IMG/VR virus record: IMGVR_UViG_3300045282_000203
Coordinates: 1 to 63,858 of that record
Direction: 5' to 3' (one strand)
Length of the DNA stretch: 63,858 nucleotides
Source: a virus
The translations under genes and the position numbers were made by a program. Numbering within the stretch: position 1 is the first letter of the stretch; the number at the start of each line of letters is the position of its first letter. Positions 31,424-39,499 of the stretch are shown one piece after another. Below the pieces are notes generated by a model. It saw nothing but the letters and a program-made list of their open reading frames with translations. It searched no databases and had not been told where the DNA came from.

Positions 31424-32329
31424 ATGGCCCGAAAGATCACCAAGCTGGGGCACACCGTCAAGGGTGCTCTCGGTGCGTACATCCGCCCGCGTCTTGCGGC
31501 TGATGCCGCGTTCAAGCCCGGTGAGCTGGATCAGCTGCTGAAGGAAGTGCCCGTTGCATCCTTCAAGGAGCAGATCCCTCTCATCACTAAGTCCGTCAAG
31601 ACCACCTTCAAGGACCGCTTCGCGGCCGACTCCAAGCTCGACGATCTCGAGGAGATGCTCGAAGAGCTGCAGGAAGGAGACGATCCCGATGACCTCGAGG
31701 AGGGAGAGGACAAGAAGGCCAAGGACAAGAAGGGCGGCGCCACCGACGAGGACGACATGGGCGAAGACGCTGAGGAGAACCCCGGCGAGAAGCTCATGAA
31801 GATGCTCGGCACCTACGACATCCCCGATGATGACCTCGAGACCCTCAACGGCCTCATCAGCTCCATGTCCAAGGCTGGTGGAAAGGACAAGAAGGCCAAG
31901 GACGAGAAGAAGGACTCCAAGATGAAGGACGAGAAGAAGGATGGTAAGAAAGACGACAAGAACGATGCACCCATGAAGGAGGTTCCCGTGACCAAGCCCG
32001 CGATGGATGCCGCGATCAAGCTCGCGTCCGACACCGCCGCCAAGGAGACGCGCAAGCAGCTCGCCGAGCTCTATGACGCCGCCGCGAAGGTGAAGCCCTA
32101 CGTGGGTGATATCAACGTGCTCGCCTTCGACTCCGCCAGCTCCATCTTCAAGATGGCTCTCGACGCGCACGAGGTCGAGACCAAGGACGTCCACCCCAGC
32201 GCCTACAGCTCGCTGCTTCAGCTGATCGACGCCAAGACGACCAGGGCCTCCAGCCCCGCCCTGGCCACCGACGCCGCTTCTCAGGCTGACTTCGAGAAGC
32301 GCTACACCCACATCCCCGCCCGGGCTTAG
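31424..32329 (+). CDS. Scaffold-like protein, 301 aa
   Basis: 301 residues, ATG behind CCAAGGAGG. Highly charged, with long Lys/Asp/Glu runs at about 85-185 (KDKKAKDEKKDSKMKDEKK), flanked by helical segments. The C-terminal part, AAKVKPYVGDINVLAFDSAS and SAYSSLLQLID, resembles the C-terminal half of many DUF2213 fusion proteins. Position just before cement and capsid genes, composition and lack of Cys fit an internal scaffold. 114 bases upstream hold no recognisable gene. Confidence 0.7.
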   Translation: MARKITKLGHTVKGALGAYIRPRLAADAAFKPGELDQLLKEVPVASFKEQIPLITKSVKTTFKDRFAADSKLDDLEEMLEELQEGDDPDDLEEGEDKKAKDKKGGATDEDDMGEDAEENPGEKLMKMLGTYDIPDDDLETLNGLISSMSKAGGKDKKAKDEKKDSKMKDEKKDGKKDDKNDAPMKEVPVTKPAMDAAIKLASDTAAKETRKQLAELYDAAAKVKPYVGDINVLAFDSASSIFKMALDAHEVETKDVHPSAYSSLLQLIDAKTTRASSPALATDAASQADFEKRYTHIPARA

Positions 32330-32341
32330 GAGGATACAACC

Positions 32342-33316
32342 ATGGGTTTCCAGAATCAAGTCAACCTTCAGCCCGCGCCTGGGGTAGTGGGCGCCATCGC
32401 GTCCATGAACCCTCTCGCCACCGTCGATGCTGGTCCTGGCGGTCTCACCGCTGGTGCCAACGGGGTCGCGGTCGGTCGCTTTGCGTGGAACACCTACGCC
32501 GTTGCCGGTGGCCCCGGTGTCGCCAACAACACTGCTGGCGGTGTGCCTCGCAAGCCGGACGGCTTCATCTCCAACCAGCAGCAGGGTCTCATCACTACGT
32601 ACCTCGCCGAGAGTGGCCTGCTCATCCCCAAGGGCAAGGAGGTCACCGAGCATCAGCGTGGTGACTTCTGGGTTTCCAGCACCCTGTCCGAGGCGGTCCT
32701 TGGCTACAAGGCCTTCGCCAATCTCTTCAGCGGCCAGGTTCTCATCGCCGCCGCTGGCGCCTTCCCGGTGAACGTGGTCGGGGCCGCTGCTAGTGTCACC
32801 GCGAGCACCGTCGCTGGTTCCTACACGATGACCATCTCCGCTACCGGCACCGCCGGTGTCAAGGTGGGTCAGCTCGTCATCGGCCTCGGTGTTCCTCCGA
32901 GCACCTACGTCGAGTCCATCGGCACCTACAACGGCACGTCTGGTACGATCTTCCTGTCCCAGGCTGCCACGCTCACCGAGACCGCGAAGACCTACACCAC
33001 CGCTCTCCCTGAGGCCACCGGTGGCTGGTCCGCCTCAGACGTCGACCTACTCACCACGAACATGTTCGTCGAGACGCTCACCAACGGCGTCATCGTCCCC
33101 GGGCAGATCGTTTCCGGTACCGGCATCCCCGCTGGCACCTACATCGTCGCACAGGTGGATGGCACCCCCGGCGCTGGTGGCAACTACACGCTCTCCGCAA
33201 GCTGCACCACGGAAACTGCGGAAGCCGTCACCGGCTCCGCGTGGATCGAGACGGACTGGTACTGCAACAGCGCCGGCAACGTCATGGACCTCGTCAAAAT
33301 CGGCGTGCGGAACTAG
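32342..33316 (+). CDS. Structural cement protein (Gp24-like) with beta-module inserts
   Basis: 324 residues, ATG behind TAGGAGG. The N-terminal 140 residues match Gp24-type cement proteins: ANGVAVGRFAWNTYAV, PDGFISNQQQGLITTY and GKEVTEHQRGDFWV. After this come two Gly/Thr-rich beta modules, with GVKVGQLVIGLGVPPSTYV and GVIVPGQIVSGTGIPAGTYI. A similar unit is inserted in the sheath protein. Cement proteins stabilise the expanded capsid at inter-capsomer sites. The inserts may project from the capsid surface. Confidence 0.8.
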   Translation: MGFQNQVNLQPAPGVVGAIASMNPLATVDAGPGGLTAGANGVAVGRFAWNTYAVAGGPGVANNTAGGVPRKPDGFISNQQQGLITTYLAESGLLIPKGKEVTEHQRGDFWVSSTLSEAVLGYKAFANLFSGQVLIAAAGAFPVNVVGAAASVTASTVAGSYTMTISATGTAGVKVGQLVIGLGVPPSTYVESIGTYNGTSGTIFLSQAATLTETAKTYTTALPEATGGWSASDVDLLTTNMFVETLTNGVIVPGQIVSGTGIPAGTYIVAQVDGTPGAGGNYTLSASCTTETAEAVTGSAWIETDWYCNSAGNVMDLVKIGVRN

Positions 33317-33328
33317 GAGGCCGCCCAC

Positions 33329-34378
33329 ATGCGACAGAACCCTCACATCTCTCTCCTGGCTGACCGCTTCGGCATCGTCTTCCCAGGCGCGACCGACTAC
33401 CGCGACTCCCAAACCGGCCGCATCGCCGCTGATCGCCTCATGGCGTTCGATGCCGCCCCCACCAACGCTCTTCAGGCCCAGATGGTCACCGCCCCTAACT
33501 CGGGCGTGCCCTTCTACCTCACCAACTTCCTTGACCCTGAGCTCACCCGGGTGCTGACCGCACCTCTAGAAGCTGTGGAGATCTTCGGAGAAGCCAAGAA
33601 GGGCGACTGGACTACCGACACCGCCACCTTCCCCATCATCGAGTCCACCGGTGAAACGTCCACCTACGGCGACCTGAACAACAACGGTCTGTCCGGCGCG
33701 AACGCCAACTTCGAACCTCGTCAGTCGTACCACTACCAGACCTTCACCCGGTGGGGCGACCGCGAGCTTGACAAGATGGGCACCGCCAAGATTGACTGGG
33801 CGGCCGAGCAGAACGTGGCCAGCGCCCTGACGCTGAACACCTTCCAGAACAACAGCTACTTCTTCGGCGTGCAGAACCTGGACAACTTCGGTCTGCTCAA
33901 TGACCCCACGTTGCCCGCGCCGATCGTCCCTCTCGCCTCTGCCTGGTCAGCCTCCACCGGCTTGCAGATCTGGGCCGATATCCAGAACCTCTATAAGCAG
34001 CTCTCCCGCCAGACCTTCGGACTCGTCAAGATGACCGATCCTCTGGTGATGGTCATGGATCCCTTCACCGTGGCCTACCTCCTCACCCCGATGCAGAACG
34101 TCTACGGCAATGCCACCGTCGCCCAGATGATCAAGGAGAGCTTCCCGAAGCTGGTGGTCAAGACCGCTCCGCAGTACGTGACGGCCGCTGGCAACCTCGT
34201 GCAGCTGTTCGCTCCTACCATCAAGGCTCAGAAGGTCGGCTTCAACTCCTTCACTGAGAAGATGCGCGCTCACGCCATCGTGCGCGACACCTCCTCGACC
34301 TACCAGAAGAAGTCTGGTGGCACGTGGGGCGCGATCGTGAAGGTCCCCGCCGGCATCGCTCAGCTCTTGGGCGTGTAA
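33329..34378 (+). CDS. Major capsid protein (DUF2184-type)
   Basis: 349 residues, ATG behind TAGGAGG. Has the features of DUF2184-type HK97-fold capsid proteins: VPFYLTNFLDPELTRVLTAP, GDWTTDTATFPIIESTGETS, YHYQTFTRWGDRELDKMG and a C-terminal AHAIVRDTSSTYQKKSGGTW. No N-terminal delta domain is apparent; scaffolding is probably supplied by the separate gene upstream. A hairpin follows the stop codon, typical of very highly expressed genes. Confidence 0.9.
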   Translation: MRQNPHISLLADRFGIVFPGATDYRDSQTGRIAADRLMAFDAAPTNALQAQMVTAPNSGVPFYLTNFLDPELTRVLTAPLEAVEIFGEAKKGDWTTDTATFPIIESTGETSTYGDLNNNGLSGANANFEPRQSYHYQTFTRWGDRELDKMGTAKIDWAAEQNVASALTLNTFQNNSYFFGVQNLDNFGLLNDPTLPAPIVPLASAWSASTGLQIWADIQNLYKQLSRQTFGLVKMTDPLVMVMDPFTVAYLLTPMQNVYGNATVAQMIKESFPKLVVKTAPQYVTAAGNLVQLFAPTIKAQKVGFNSFTEKMRAHAIVRDTSSTYQKKSGGTWGAIVKVPAGIAQLLGV

Positions 34379-34387
34379 TCAAACAAC

Positions 34388-34416
34388 GAGAGCCGAGGCA
34401 GCGTGCTTCGGCTCTC
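34388..34416 (+). terminator. Hairpin after the major capsid gene
   Basis: Perfect 9-base arms gagagccga (34388-34396) and tcggctctc (34408-34416), with an 11-base loop. A T-tract is lacking (actctgat follows), so it may stabilise capsid mRNA or attenuate instead of fully terminating. Confidence 0.55.
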
Positions 34417-34453
34417 ACTCTGATCCAAACAACCATACACCACGGTGAAAAAC

Positions 34454-34864
34454 ATGGCTGAAGAAAAGAACTCCGGAATGGTCCTCGTCGGCTGCAAGCT
34501 GCCGCACGGTCTCAACCTCGACCTCTATGACGCTGGCAACAACCTCAAGCATCGTCAGAAGCTCCGCGGGATCATGGGGTTTCACATCCCCAACCCAGAT
34601 CGGAAGTTCGTGAATCCCGAGACCAGTTTTGGGCACACCATCACGCCCGTGCCCAGGGCTCACTGGGACGCGTGGCTCGAGAAGAACAAGAATCATCCTG
34701 CGATCGTCAACGGCTTCATCTACGTCGCGAAGAGCCAGAGTGACGCGGTGGCGATTGCCAAGGAGCACGAGAACGAGCTCACCGGAGCTGAGCAGCTGGA
34801 CCCCAAGAAGCAGGGTGACGTCGTGAAGCTAGACGAAGACCCCCGACCCCTCGAAGCCCGCTAG
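34454..34864 (+). CDS. Head-associated hypothetical protein, 136 aa
   Basis: 136 residues; ATG 34454 has GGTGA upstream, while GTG 34445 would lie on the ribosome site. Contains VLVGCKLPHGLNLDLYD, then KLRGIMGFHIPNP, then ITPVPRAHWDAWLEKNKNHP, a pattern seen in small proteins following capsid genes in related phages. Function unknown. Confidence 0.7.
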   Translation: MAEEKNSGMVLVGCKLPHGLNLDLYDAGNNLKHRQKLRGIMGFHIPNPDRKFVNPETSFGHTITPVPRAHWDAWLEKNKNHPAIVNGFIYVAKSQSDAVAIAKEHENELTGAEQLDPKKQGDVVKLDEDPRPLEAR

Positions 34865-34875
34865 CGGAGGATGAC

Positions 34876-35313
34876 ATGGCTGTAGTCAAGTTTGATGAGG
34901 CTGATTTCCTCAATGAGTACCCGGAGTTCACTGCCACCGTTGCCCTCTACCCCAGCAACAACATCGCGCAGCGTTGCTTCAACCAGGCGACACTCTACCT
35001 CGACAACCGTGACTGCAGCCGTGTTCCCATCCCGCCTCGCAAAGATCTTCTCAACATGCTCACCGCTCACATCCTGTGCATCCGCTTCGGCGTTCGTGGC
35101 AAGCCGCCCTCCGGGGCGGTAGGCCGCGTCGCCTCAGCTGGTCAGGGTTCGGTGAACGTGTCGTTGGAGATGGGGCCTGCCACCGATCAGAAGGCCTGGT
35201 ACGAGCAGACACCCTACGGCGCTGCCTACTGGCGAGCCTCTATGGCTTACCGGTCAGCGATGTACGTGCCGCCCTGCCAGGAGCCCGTTGAGATCTTCCT
35301 GAGGGAGGGCTGA
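34876..35313 (+). CDS. Head-tail connector, DUF4054
   Basis: 145 residues, ATG behind GCGGAGG. DUF4054 pattern: FLNEYPEFTATVALYPS, NQATLYLDNRDCSRVP, RKDLLNMLTAHILCIRF, then SVNVSLEMGP and TPYGAAYWRASMAYR. Such proteins form the adaptor ring below the portal. Confidence 0.88.
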   Translation: MAVVKFDEADFLNEYPEFTATVALYPSNNIAQRCFNQATLYLDNRDCSRVPIPPRKDLLNMLTAHILCIRFGVRGKPPSGAVGRVASAGQGSVNVSLEMGPATDQKAWYEQTPYGAAYWRASMAYRSAMYVPPCQEPVEIFLREG

Positions 35314-35314
35314 C

Positions 35315-35812
35315 ATGGGACTCAGTGGTGGCGCTAAGCTCAAGGCCTTTCTCGACAAGCTCACGAAGTCTGTCGGTGAGGGTCAGAAGGTGGTGAGGGT
35401 CGGTTTCCTCGAGAACAGCACGGCTGGCATCAACAACGACGCCTCAGCACCTGAGGTCGCCTTCATCCTCGACCGAGGGGCTCCGGCAGCGAACATCCCT
35501 CCTCGTCCCTTCTTCCGTCAGTTCATCGAGAAGCGTCACGTGAGCTGGGGTGGAACTCTTGAGGCCTTCCTGAAGAAGAATCACTACAACGCGAGGCTGG
35601 CGCTCCTCGGCACCGGTCTCGTCATGGGGGAGCAGCTGCAGCTCGAGATCACCGAGCTCACCGAACCCCGCAACAAAGACTGGGCCGTCAAGGCGAAGGG
35701 CCACACCAAGCCTCTCGAGTGGTCCAAGAACATGAAGCGTGCGGTGGCAGCTGAGATCGACGATGAACGTGTGCCCGTCGACTCCTCATCTGACTCTGCC
35801 GGGAGCAAGTGA
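35315..35812 (+). CDS. Neck / minor tail protein (HK97 gp10-like)
   Basis: 165 residues, ATG one base after the previous stop. Contains VVRVGFLENSTAGINND, PEVAFILDRGAPAANIPPRP and FRQFIEKRH, the typical sequence of phage neck proteins with the IPPRPF turn. Fits the position between the adaptor and the terminator. Ser/Asp-rich C-terminus. Confidence 0.78.
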   Translation: MGLSGGAKLKAFLDKLTKSVGEGQKVVRVGFLENSTAGINNDASAPEVAFILDRGAPAANIPPRPFFRQFIEKRHVSWGGTLEAFLKKNHYNARLALLGTGLVMGEQLQLEITELTEPRNKDWAVKAKGHTKPLEWSKNMKRAVAAEIDDERVPVDSSSDSAGSK

Positions 35813-36180
35813 TGGACCTCAACTTCCTCGCCAACTCTGCTATCACCAGCGTCAACCCGAACATCACCGCTACCCTCAAGCAGAGCACCGGCTACACCAC
35901 CTCTTCAAGTGGCAAGCGCACACCCGCCTACGCGACTACCACCGGCGACATCCAGGTCCAGGGCATGTCCGCCCAGGACCTCAAGCACACTGATGGCCTC
36001 AACCTCTCAGGGGTCCTCCGTCATGTCTGGTTCGAGGGAGACTGGGAGAGCGTCGTCAGGAAAGGAGCGAAGGGCGGTGATCTCATGATCTTTGATGGTG
36101 ACACCTGGTTGGTGGTTCACGTCATGGAGACGTGGGCTGACTGGTCATCCGTCATTATCCAGCTGCAGGTGGACGCATGA
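35812..36180 (+). CDS. Neck-region structural protein, 122 aa
   Basis: 122 residues from ATG 35812, in TGATG overlap. Beta-rich with GDIQVQGMSAQDLKHTDGLN and DLMIFDGDTWLVVHVMETW. Similar in plan to head-completion or tail-joining proteins of related phages; no precise family seen. Confidence 0.7.
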   Translation: MDLNFLANSAITSVNPNITATLKQSTGYTTSSSGKRTPAYATTTGDIQVQGMSAQDLKHTDGLNLSGVLRHVWFEGDWESVVRKGAKGGDLMIFDGDTWLVVHVMETWADWSSVIIQLQVDA

Positions 36181-36698
36181 GCAAGCCTGGTGTTGACATC
36201 ACCGAAGAGCAGATCTTAGATGCTCTGCGAGCATGGTTGATCCAGTATCTGGACTGCGAGATCGTCCAGGCCCAGGACAACCGCGTAGCACAACCAGTTG
36301 GTCCATTTGTCACCATGACCGCCTTGAACAAGCCTCGGCTCTCGACCAACACTGAGACCTGGGACAGTGACGACAATCTTGTGAAGGATGAAGCTTCTCT
36401 CAAGCAAGGTATCCAGCTCGACATCTACGGTCCGCTGAGCGGTGACTGGGCCGCTACCATCTCCCAGATGTTTCGCTCGCAGCGCGCCTGCGAGTTCTTT
36501 GAGGCCTATAGCGCAACACCTCTCTACAATGACGACCCTCACCAAGCACCTCTCATCGATGGTGAGGAGCAGTACGAACAGCGGTGGACGATCGACGTCT
36601 ACCTGCAGTACAACCCCACAGTGTCTTCGCCGCAGGACTTCGCCGACAACGTTGTCGTCGACATCCACGAAGTAGACGCCACCTACCCGCCCTCATAG
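36177..36698 (+). CDS. Neck terminator protein (LIC_12616 type)
   Basis: 173 residues, ATGA-coupled. The pattern RVAQPVGPFVTMTALNKPR, then GIQLDIYGPLSGDWAATISQ, then ACEFFEA and ERQRWTIDVYLQYNP-like QYEQRWTIDVYLQYNP, fits tail-terminator proteins. These cap the tail tube and join it to the head. Confidence 0.8.
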   Translation: MSKPGVDITEEQILDALRAWLIQYLDCEIVQAQDNRVAQPVGPFVTMTALNKPRLSTNTETWDSDDNLVKDEASLKQGIQLDIYGPLSGDWAATISQMFRSQRACEFFEAYSATPLYNDDPHQAPLIDGEEQYEQRWTIDVYLQYNPTVSSPQDFADNVVVDIHEVDATYPPS

Positions 36699-36707
36699 GA
36701 GGCTCTC

Positions 36708-38399
36708 GTGATCCCAGCCAGTGATATCGTCAGCGTTGTCCCGAGCGTCCTCGCTGCGGGCGGCAACCCCTTGGCCCTGATCGGTCTCATCCTCAGTCAG
36801 TACAGCTCGCTTCCCGCCGGCCCGCCTCTGCCCTTCCCAGATGCGCCGTCAGTCGAAGCCTACTTCGGGCCCACCAGCCAGGAAGCGGTGATGGCCGACG
36901 TCTACTTCAAGGGCTATGACGGTGCGACTACTCGGCCCAACCAGCTCCTCTTCAAGCGCTTCGCCAGCGATCCCACCTCAGCCTTCCTGCGTGGGGCCGG
37001 CACCTCGCTCACCCTCGCTCAGGTCCAGGCCATCAAGAACGCAGTCAGCACCAGCAGTGCCTCCATCGCGGCCACAACCCTAACCATCGGTGGCATCTCG
37101 TCAGGCTCGTTCGTGGCTGGGATGCTGCTCACCGGTTCTGGCGTCACAGCTGGTACTCGCATCGTCTCACAGCTCACCGGCGCGACAGGTGGCATTGGCA
37201 CCTATCGGATCGACACCTCTCAGACGGTCGCTGGTCCCATCGTGATCACCGGTGCCTACGATCTTACCGTCACGATTGATGGGTCACCCGAGACCTTCGA
37301 CACCATCGACCTCTCTGGCGCTACCAGCCTCTCCGATGCGGCGAGTGAGATCGAGTCTGCCCTCGGTCTCGCCTCTGGTCAGGTTCAGTACAGCTCGACC
37401 TTCAGTGCTTTCGTGATCAACTCCGCCACCACCGGCGTCAGTTCCATTATCGGCTTCGGTTCTGAGCTGCTCGCTACCACCCTGAAGCTCACCGCCGCAC
37501 TCGGCGCCGTGACCAGTCAGGGCACCGCCACCAACGACCCCGTCACCGTCATGGATGATGTGATCGCTGTCACTCAGAACTGGGTCACCTTCGGGCACGC
37601 CTTCGACGCCACCATGGATCAGAAGAAGGGCTTCGCCACCTGGACCAATGCTCAGGATGGTCGTTACGCCTACGTGCCGTTTGAGACTGACGTCACCGCA
37701 GCTACCAGCACTTACTCCGGCTTCATGGCCTGGGTCAAGACAAACAACATCGCTGGTGTCGCTGATGTCTACTTCAGCAAGGACAAGGCCGCCTTCATCA
37801 TGGGTGCCATCGCCAGCATCGACTTCAGCCGCCCCGGTGGTCAGATCACCTTGAAGTTCAAGAGCCAGACCGGCCTTGCCGCCGACGTCAACGACTCCGT
37901 CTCAGCTGCAAACCTCACCGCCAATGGCCTGAACTACTACGGTGCATGGGCCACCGCTAACGACAGCTTCACCTTCCTCGCTGAGGGCATCATCTCCGGC
38001 CCGTTCAAGTGGATCAACTCCTACATCGGTGAGATCTGGTTGAACAACGAGGTCCAGCTCGCCTTCATGGTCCTCCTCACTACGCTCGGAAAGATCCCCT
38101 ACAATGCAGCCGGTAAGGCCGCTATCCGTGCCACGCTCGGCGGCCCTGTCGCTGCTGGTCTTCTCAATGGTGTCATCGAGCCTGGTGTCATTCTCTCTCC
38201 ATCGCAGATCCTCGACATCAATATCGCTACCGGTGTCCCCACCGCCGCGGACTCCGTCTCACGAGATGGGTACTACGTCTTCGTGGGTGACACCTCTCCG
38301 GAGCAACGAGCTCTCCGTAACTCCCCGCCTGTCTCCCTCTTCTACACGGATGGCGGTGCCGTTCATCGCATCAACGTCGCGTCTACCGACGTCCAATAA
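36708..38399 (+). CDS. Contractile tail sheath protein (DUF3383)
   Basis: 563 residues from GTG 36708 behind AGGAGGC. DUF3383 features: NPLALIGLILSQYSSLP, SVEAYFGPTSQEAVMADVYF, then late AWATANDSFTFLAEGIISGP, INSYIGEIWLNNEVQLAFM and a C-terminal VSRDGYYVFVGDTSPEQRAL. A Gly/Thr-rich beta insert at about residues 110-185 (SFVAGMLLTGSGVTAGTRIV) matches the cement-protein module. Sheath plus tube and J-type baseplate identify a myovirus. Confidence 0.9.
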   Translation: MIPASDIVSVVPSVLAAGGNPLALIGLILSQYSSLPAGPPLPFPDAPSVEAYFGPTSQEAVMADVYFKGYDGATTRPNQLLFKRFASDPTSAFLRGAGTSLTLAQVQAIKNAVSTSSASIAATTLTIGGISSGSFVAGMLLTGSGVTAGTRIVSQLTGATGGIGTYRIDTSQTVAGPIVITGAYDLTVTIDGSPETFDTIDLSGATSLSDAASEIESALGLASGQVQYSSTFSAFVINSATTGVSSIIGFGSELLATTLKLTAALGAVTSQGTATNDPVTVMDDVIAVTQNWVTFGHAFDATMDQKKGFATWTNAQDGRYAYVPFETDVTAATSTYSGFMAWVKTNNIAGVADVYFSKDKAAFIMGAIASIDFSRPGGQITLKFKSQTGLAADVNDSVSAANLTANGLNYYGAWATANDSFTFLAEGIISGPFKWINSYIGEIWLNNEVQLAFMVLLTTLGKIPYNAAGKAAIRATLGGPVAAGLLNGVIEPGVILSPSQILDINIATGVPTAADSVSRDGYYVFVGDTSPEQRALRNSPPVSLFYTDGGAVHRINVASTDVQ

Positions 38400-38412
38400 G
38401 GAGCCGTGAGCC

Positions 38413-38850
38413 ATGGCCAACCGACGTACGATCACCTCAAGCAACATCATCTTCTTCCTTTTGGTAGAGGACCTGCTCTCAAACACGCAGATCCAGGGGT
38501 ACGCCCCAGACGAGATCTTTGACTTCGGTGACATCCCACCGAACGAGGCCCTGATGGGCGCTGATGGTCTGCTCGCCGCTGGCAAGATCTTCACCGCCGT
38601 CAAGCAGAAGATCTCCTTGCAGGCTAACTCTCTGAGTGTGGACTTCTTCGATGTCTGGAAGCGTGGTGAGGACGAGTCAGGTGACAGCTTCCTTGCCACC
38701 GGCTACATCACCATCCCCAGCCTCGGCATGTCTTACACCTGCACAGGCGGGGTCCTAACTATGTACAAGCCGGTACCGGCCGCTAAGAAGGTCCTTCAAC
38801 CATCCCAGTTCGAGATTACCTGGGAAAAAGTCGTCCCCTCAAAGGTGTAA
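38413..38850 (+). CDS. Tail tube protein (DUF3277)
   Basis: 145 residues, ATG behind AAGGAGCC. DUF3277 pattern: RRTITSSNIIFFLLVED, GYAPDEIFDFGDIPPNEALM, VKQKISLQANSLSVDFFDVW. Forms the inner tube under the sheath. Correct length and position directly after the sheath gene. Confidence 0.88.
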   Translation: MANRRTITSSNIIFFLLVEDLLSNTQIQGYAPDEIFDFGDIPPNEALMGADGLLAAGKIFTAVKQKISLQANSLSVDFFDVWKRGEDESGDSFLATGYITIPSLGMSYTCTGGVLTMYKPVPAAKKVLQPSQFEITWEKVVPSKV

Positions 38851-38853
38851 CCG

Positions 38854-39363
38854 ATGATCAAGACCAAGCTCATTTCAATCCCACCCGATCCTACCGGCGA
38901 GAACCGTGATGCTGTGGCGGGGCGCATCTATCTCCTCACTGAGATGCCGGCATCTCAGGCTGAGATCTGGGCCTTCCGGATGCTGAACCTTCTGGCTGCC
39001 TCAGGCCTCACCATCCCCGACGAGATGCTCAACGCTGGCCTCGCCGGCCTAGCGGTCACCTTCTCTGGTGGTGACGTCTCTAAGATGTTCGCCAACTTCT
39101 CAGGTCTCGCCATCCCGGAGTTCGTGTCTCTCATGAACGAGATGTTCCAGTGCGTCCAGATCCAGTACGGTCACGCTGGTGCCCCACCCCTCTACCGACG
39201 CATCGTCGAAGAGGACATTGAAGAGGTCAGCACTCGCCTCAAGCTTCGGGGGGAGCTGTTCAAGATGCACATGGGTTTTTTGAAGGGCGCAAGGTCCCTC
39301 ACCTCGGCGCCCCCAGCGGAGACGAGTCTCCCTTCGAGTACGCAAACATCCCAGTCCTCATAG
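38854..39363 (+). CDS. Tail assembly chaperone, zero-frame product (169 aa)
   Basis: 169 residues, starting at ATG 38854 close to the tube stop, with weak ribosome signal. N-terminal MIKTKLISIPPDPTGENRDA and AEIWAFRMLNLLAASGLTIP. Tail chaperones bind the tape measure and come in two forms made by ribosomal frameshifting. Here the zero-frame protein ends soon after the slippery sequence GGGTTTTTTG (39273-39282). Confidence 0.85.
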   Translation: MIKTKLISIPPDPTGENRDAVAGRIYLLTEMPASQAEIWAFRMLNLLAASGLTIPDEMLNAGLAGLAVTFSGGDVSKMFANFSGLAIPEFVSLMNEMFQCVQIQYGHAGAPPLYRRIVEEDIEEVSTRLKLRGELFKMHMGFLKGARSLTSAPPAETSLPSSTQTSQSS

Positions 39364-39497
39364 GCATCATCATCTCCCGACGCCTGGCAACACTCCACGA
39401 GCTCCAAACGATCTACAGCGCTGAGGATGCCTACAACATGTTCGAGATCATCGCAGTCAATGACGCCAACGAACGTGCGGTTAAGGCGAAGGAGTAG
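38854..39497 (+). CDS. Tail assembly chaperone, -1 frameshift product (about 214 aa)
   Basis: Frameshifted form of the same gene. Zero frame reads ATG GGT TTT TTG at 39271-39282; slipping back one base on six T residues (39276-39281) gives TTT TTT GAA and continues in the -1 frame to TAG 39495-39497. The extension is a well-composed 71-residue domain: FEGRKVPHLGAPSGDESPFE, then VLIGIIISRRLATLHELQ, then YNMFEIIAVNDANERAVKAK. It has no start of its own, overlaps the zero-frame end and stops just before the tape-measure ATG, as in classic gpG/gpGT pairs. Confidence 0.85.
39271..39282 (+). promoter_or_regulatory. Programmed -1 frameshift slippery site
   Basis: T TTT TTG in the zero frame (GGT TTT TTG), positioned 26 codons before the zero-frame stop. 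Both tRNAs can re-pair after a one-base slip. A GC-rich stretch follows. Confidence 0.82.
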
Positions 39498-39499
39498 TC

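Noticed and set aside
31316-32653. 445-codon minus-strand open frame
   Set aside because: Antisense to the scaffold and cement genes; Leu/Gly/Val-rich shadow generated by Lys/Asp/Ala-rich codons on the other strand.
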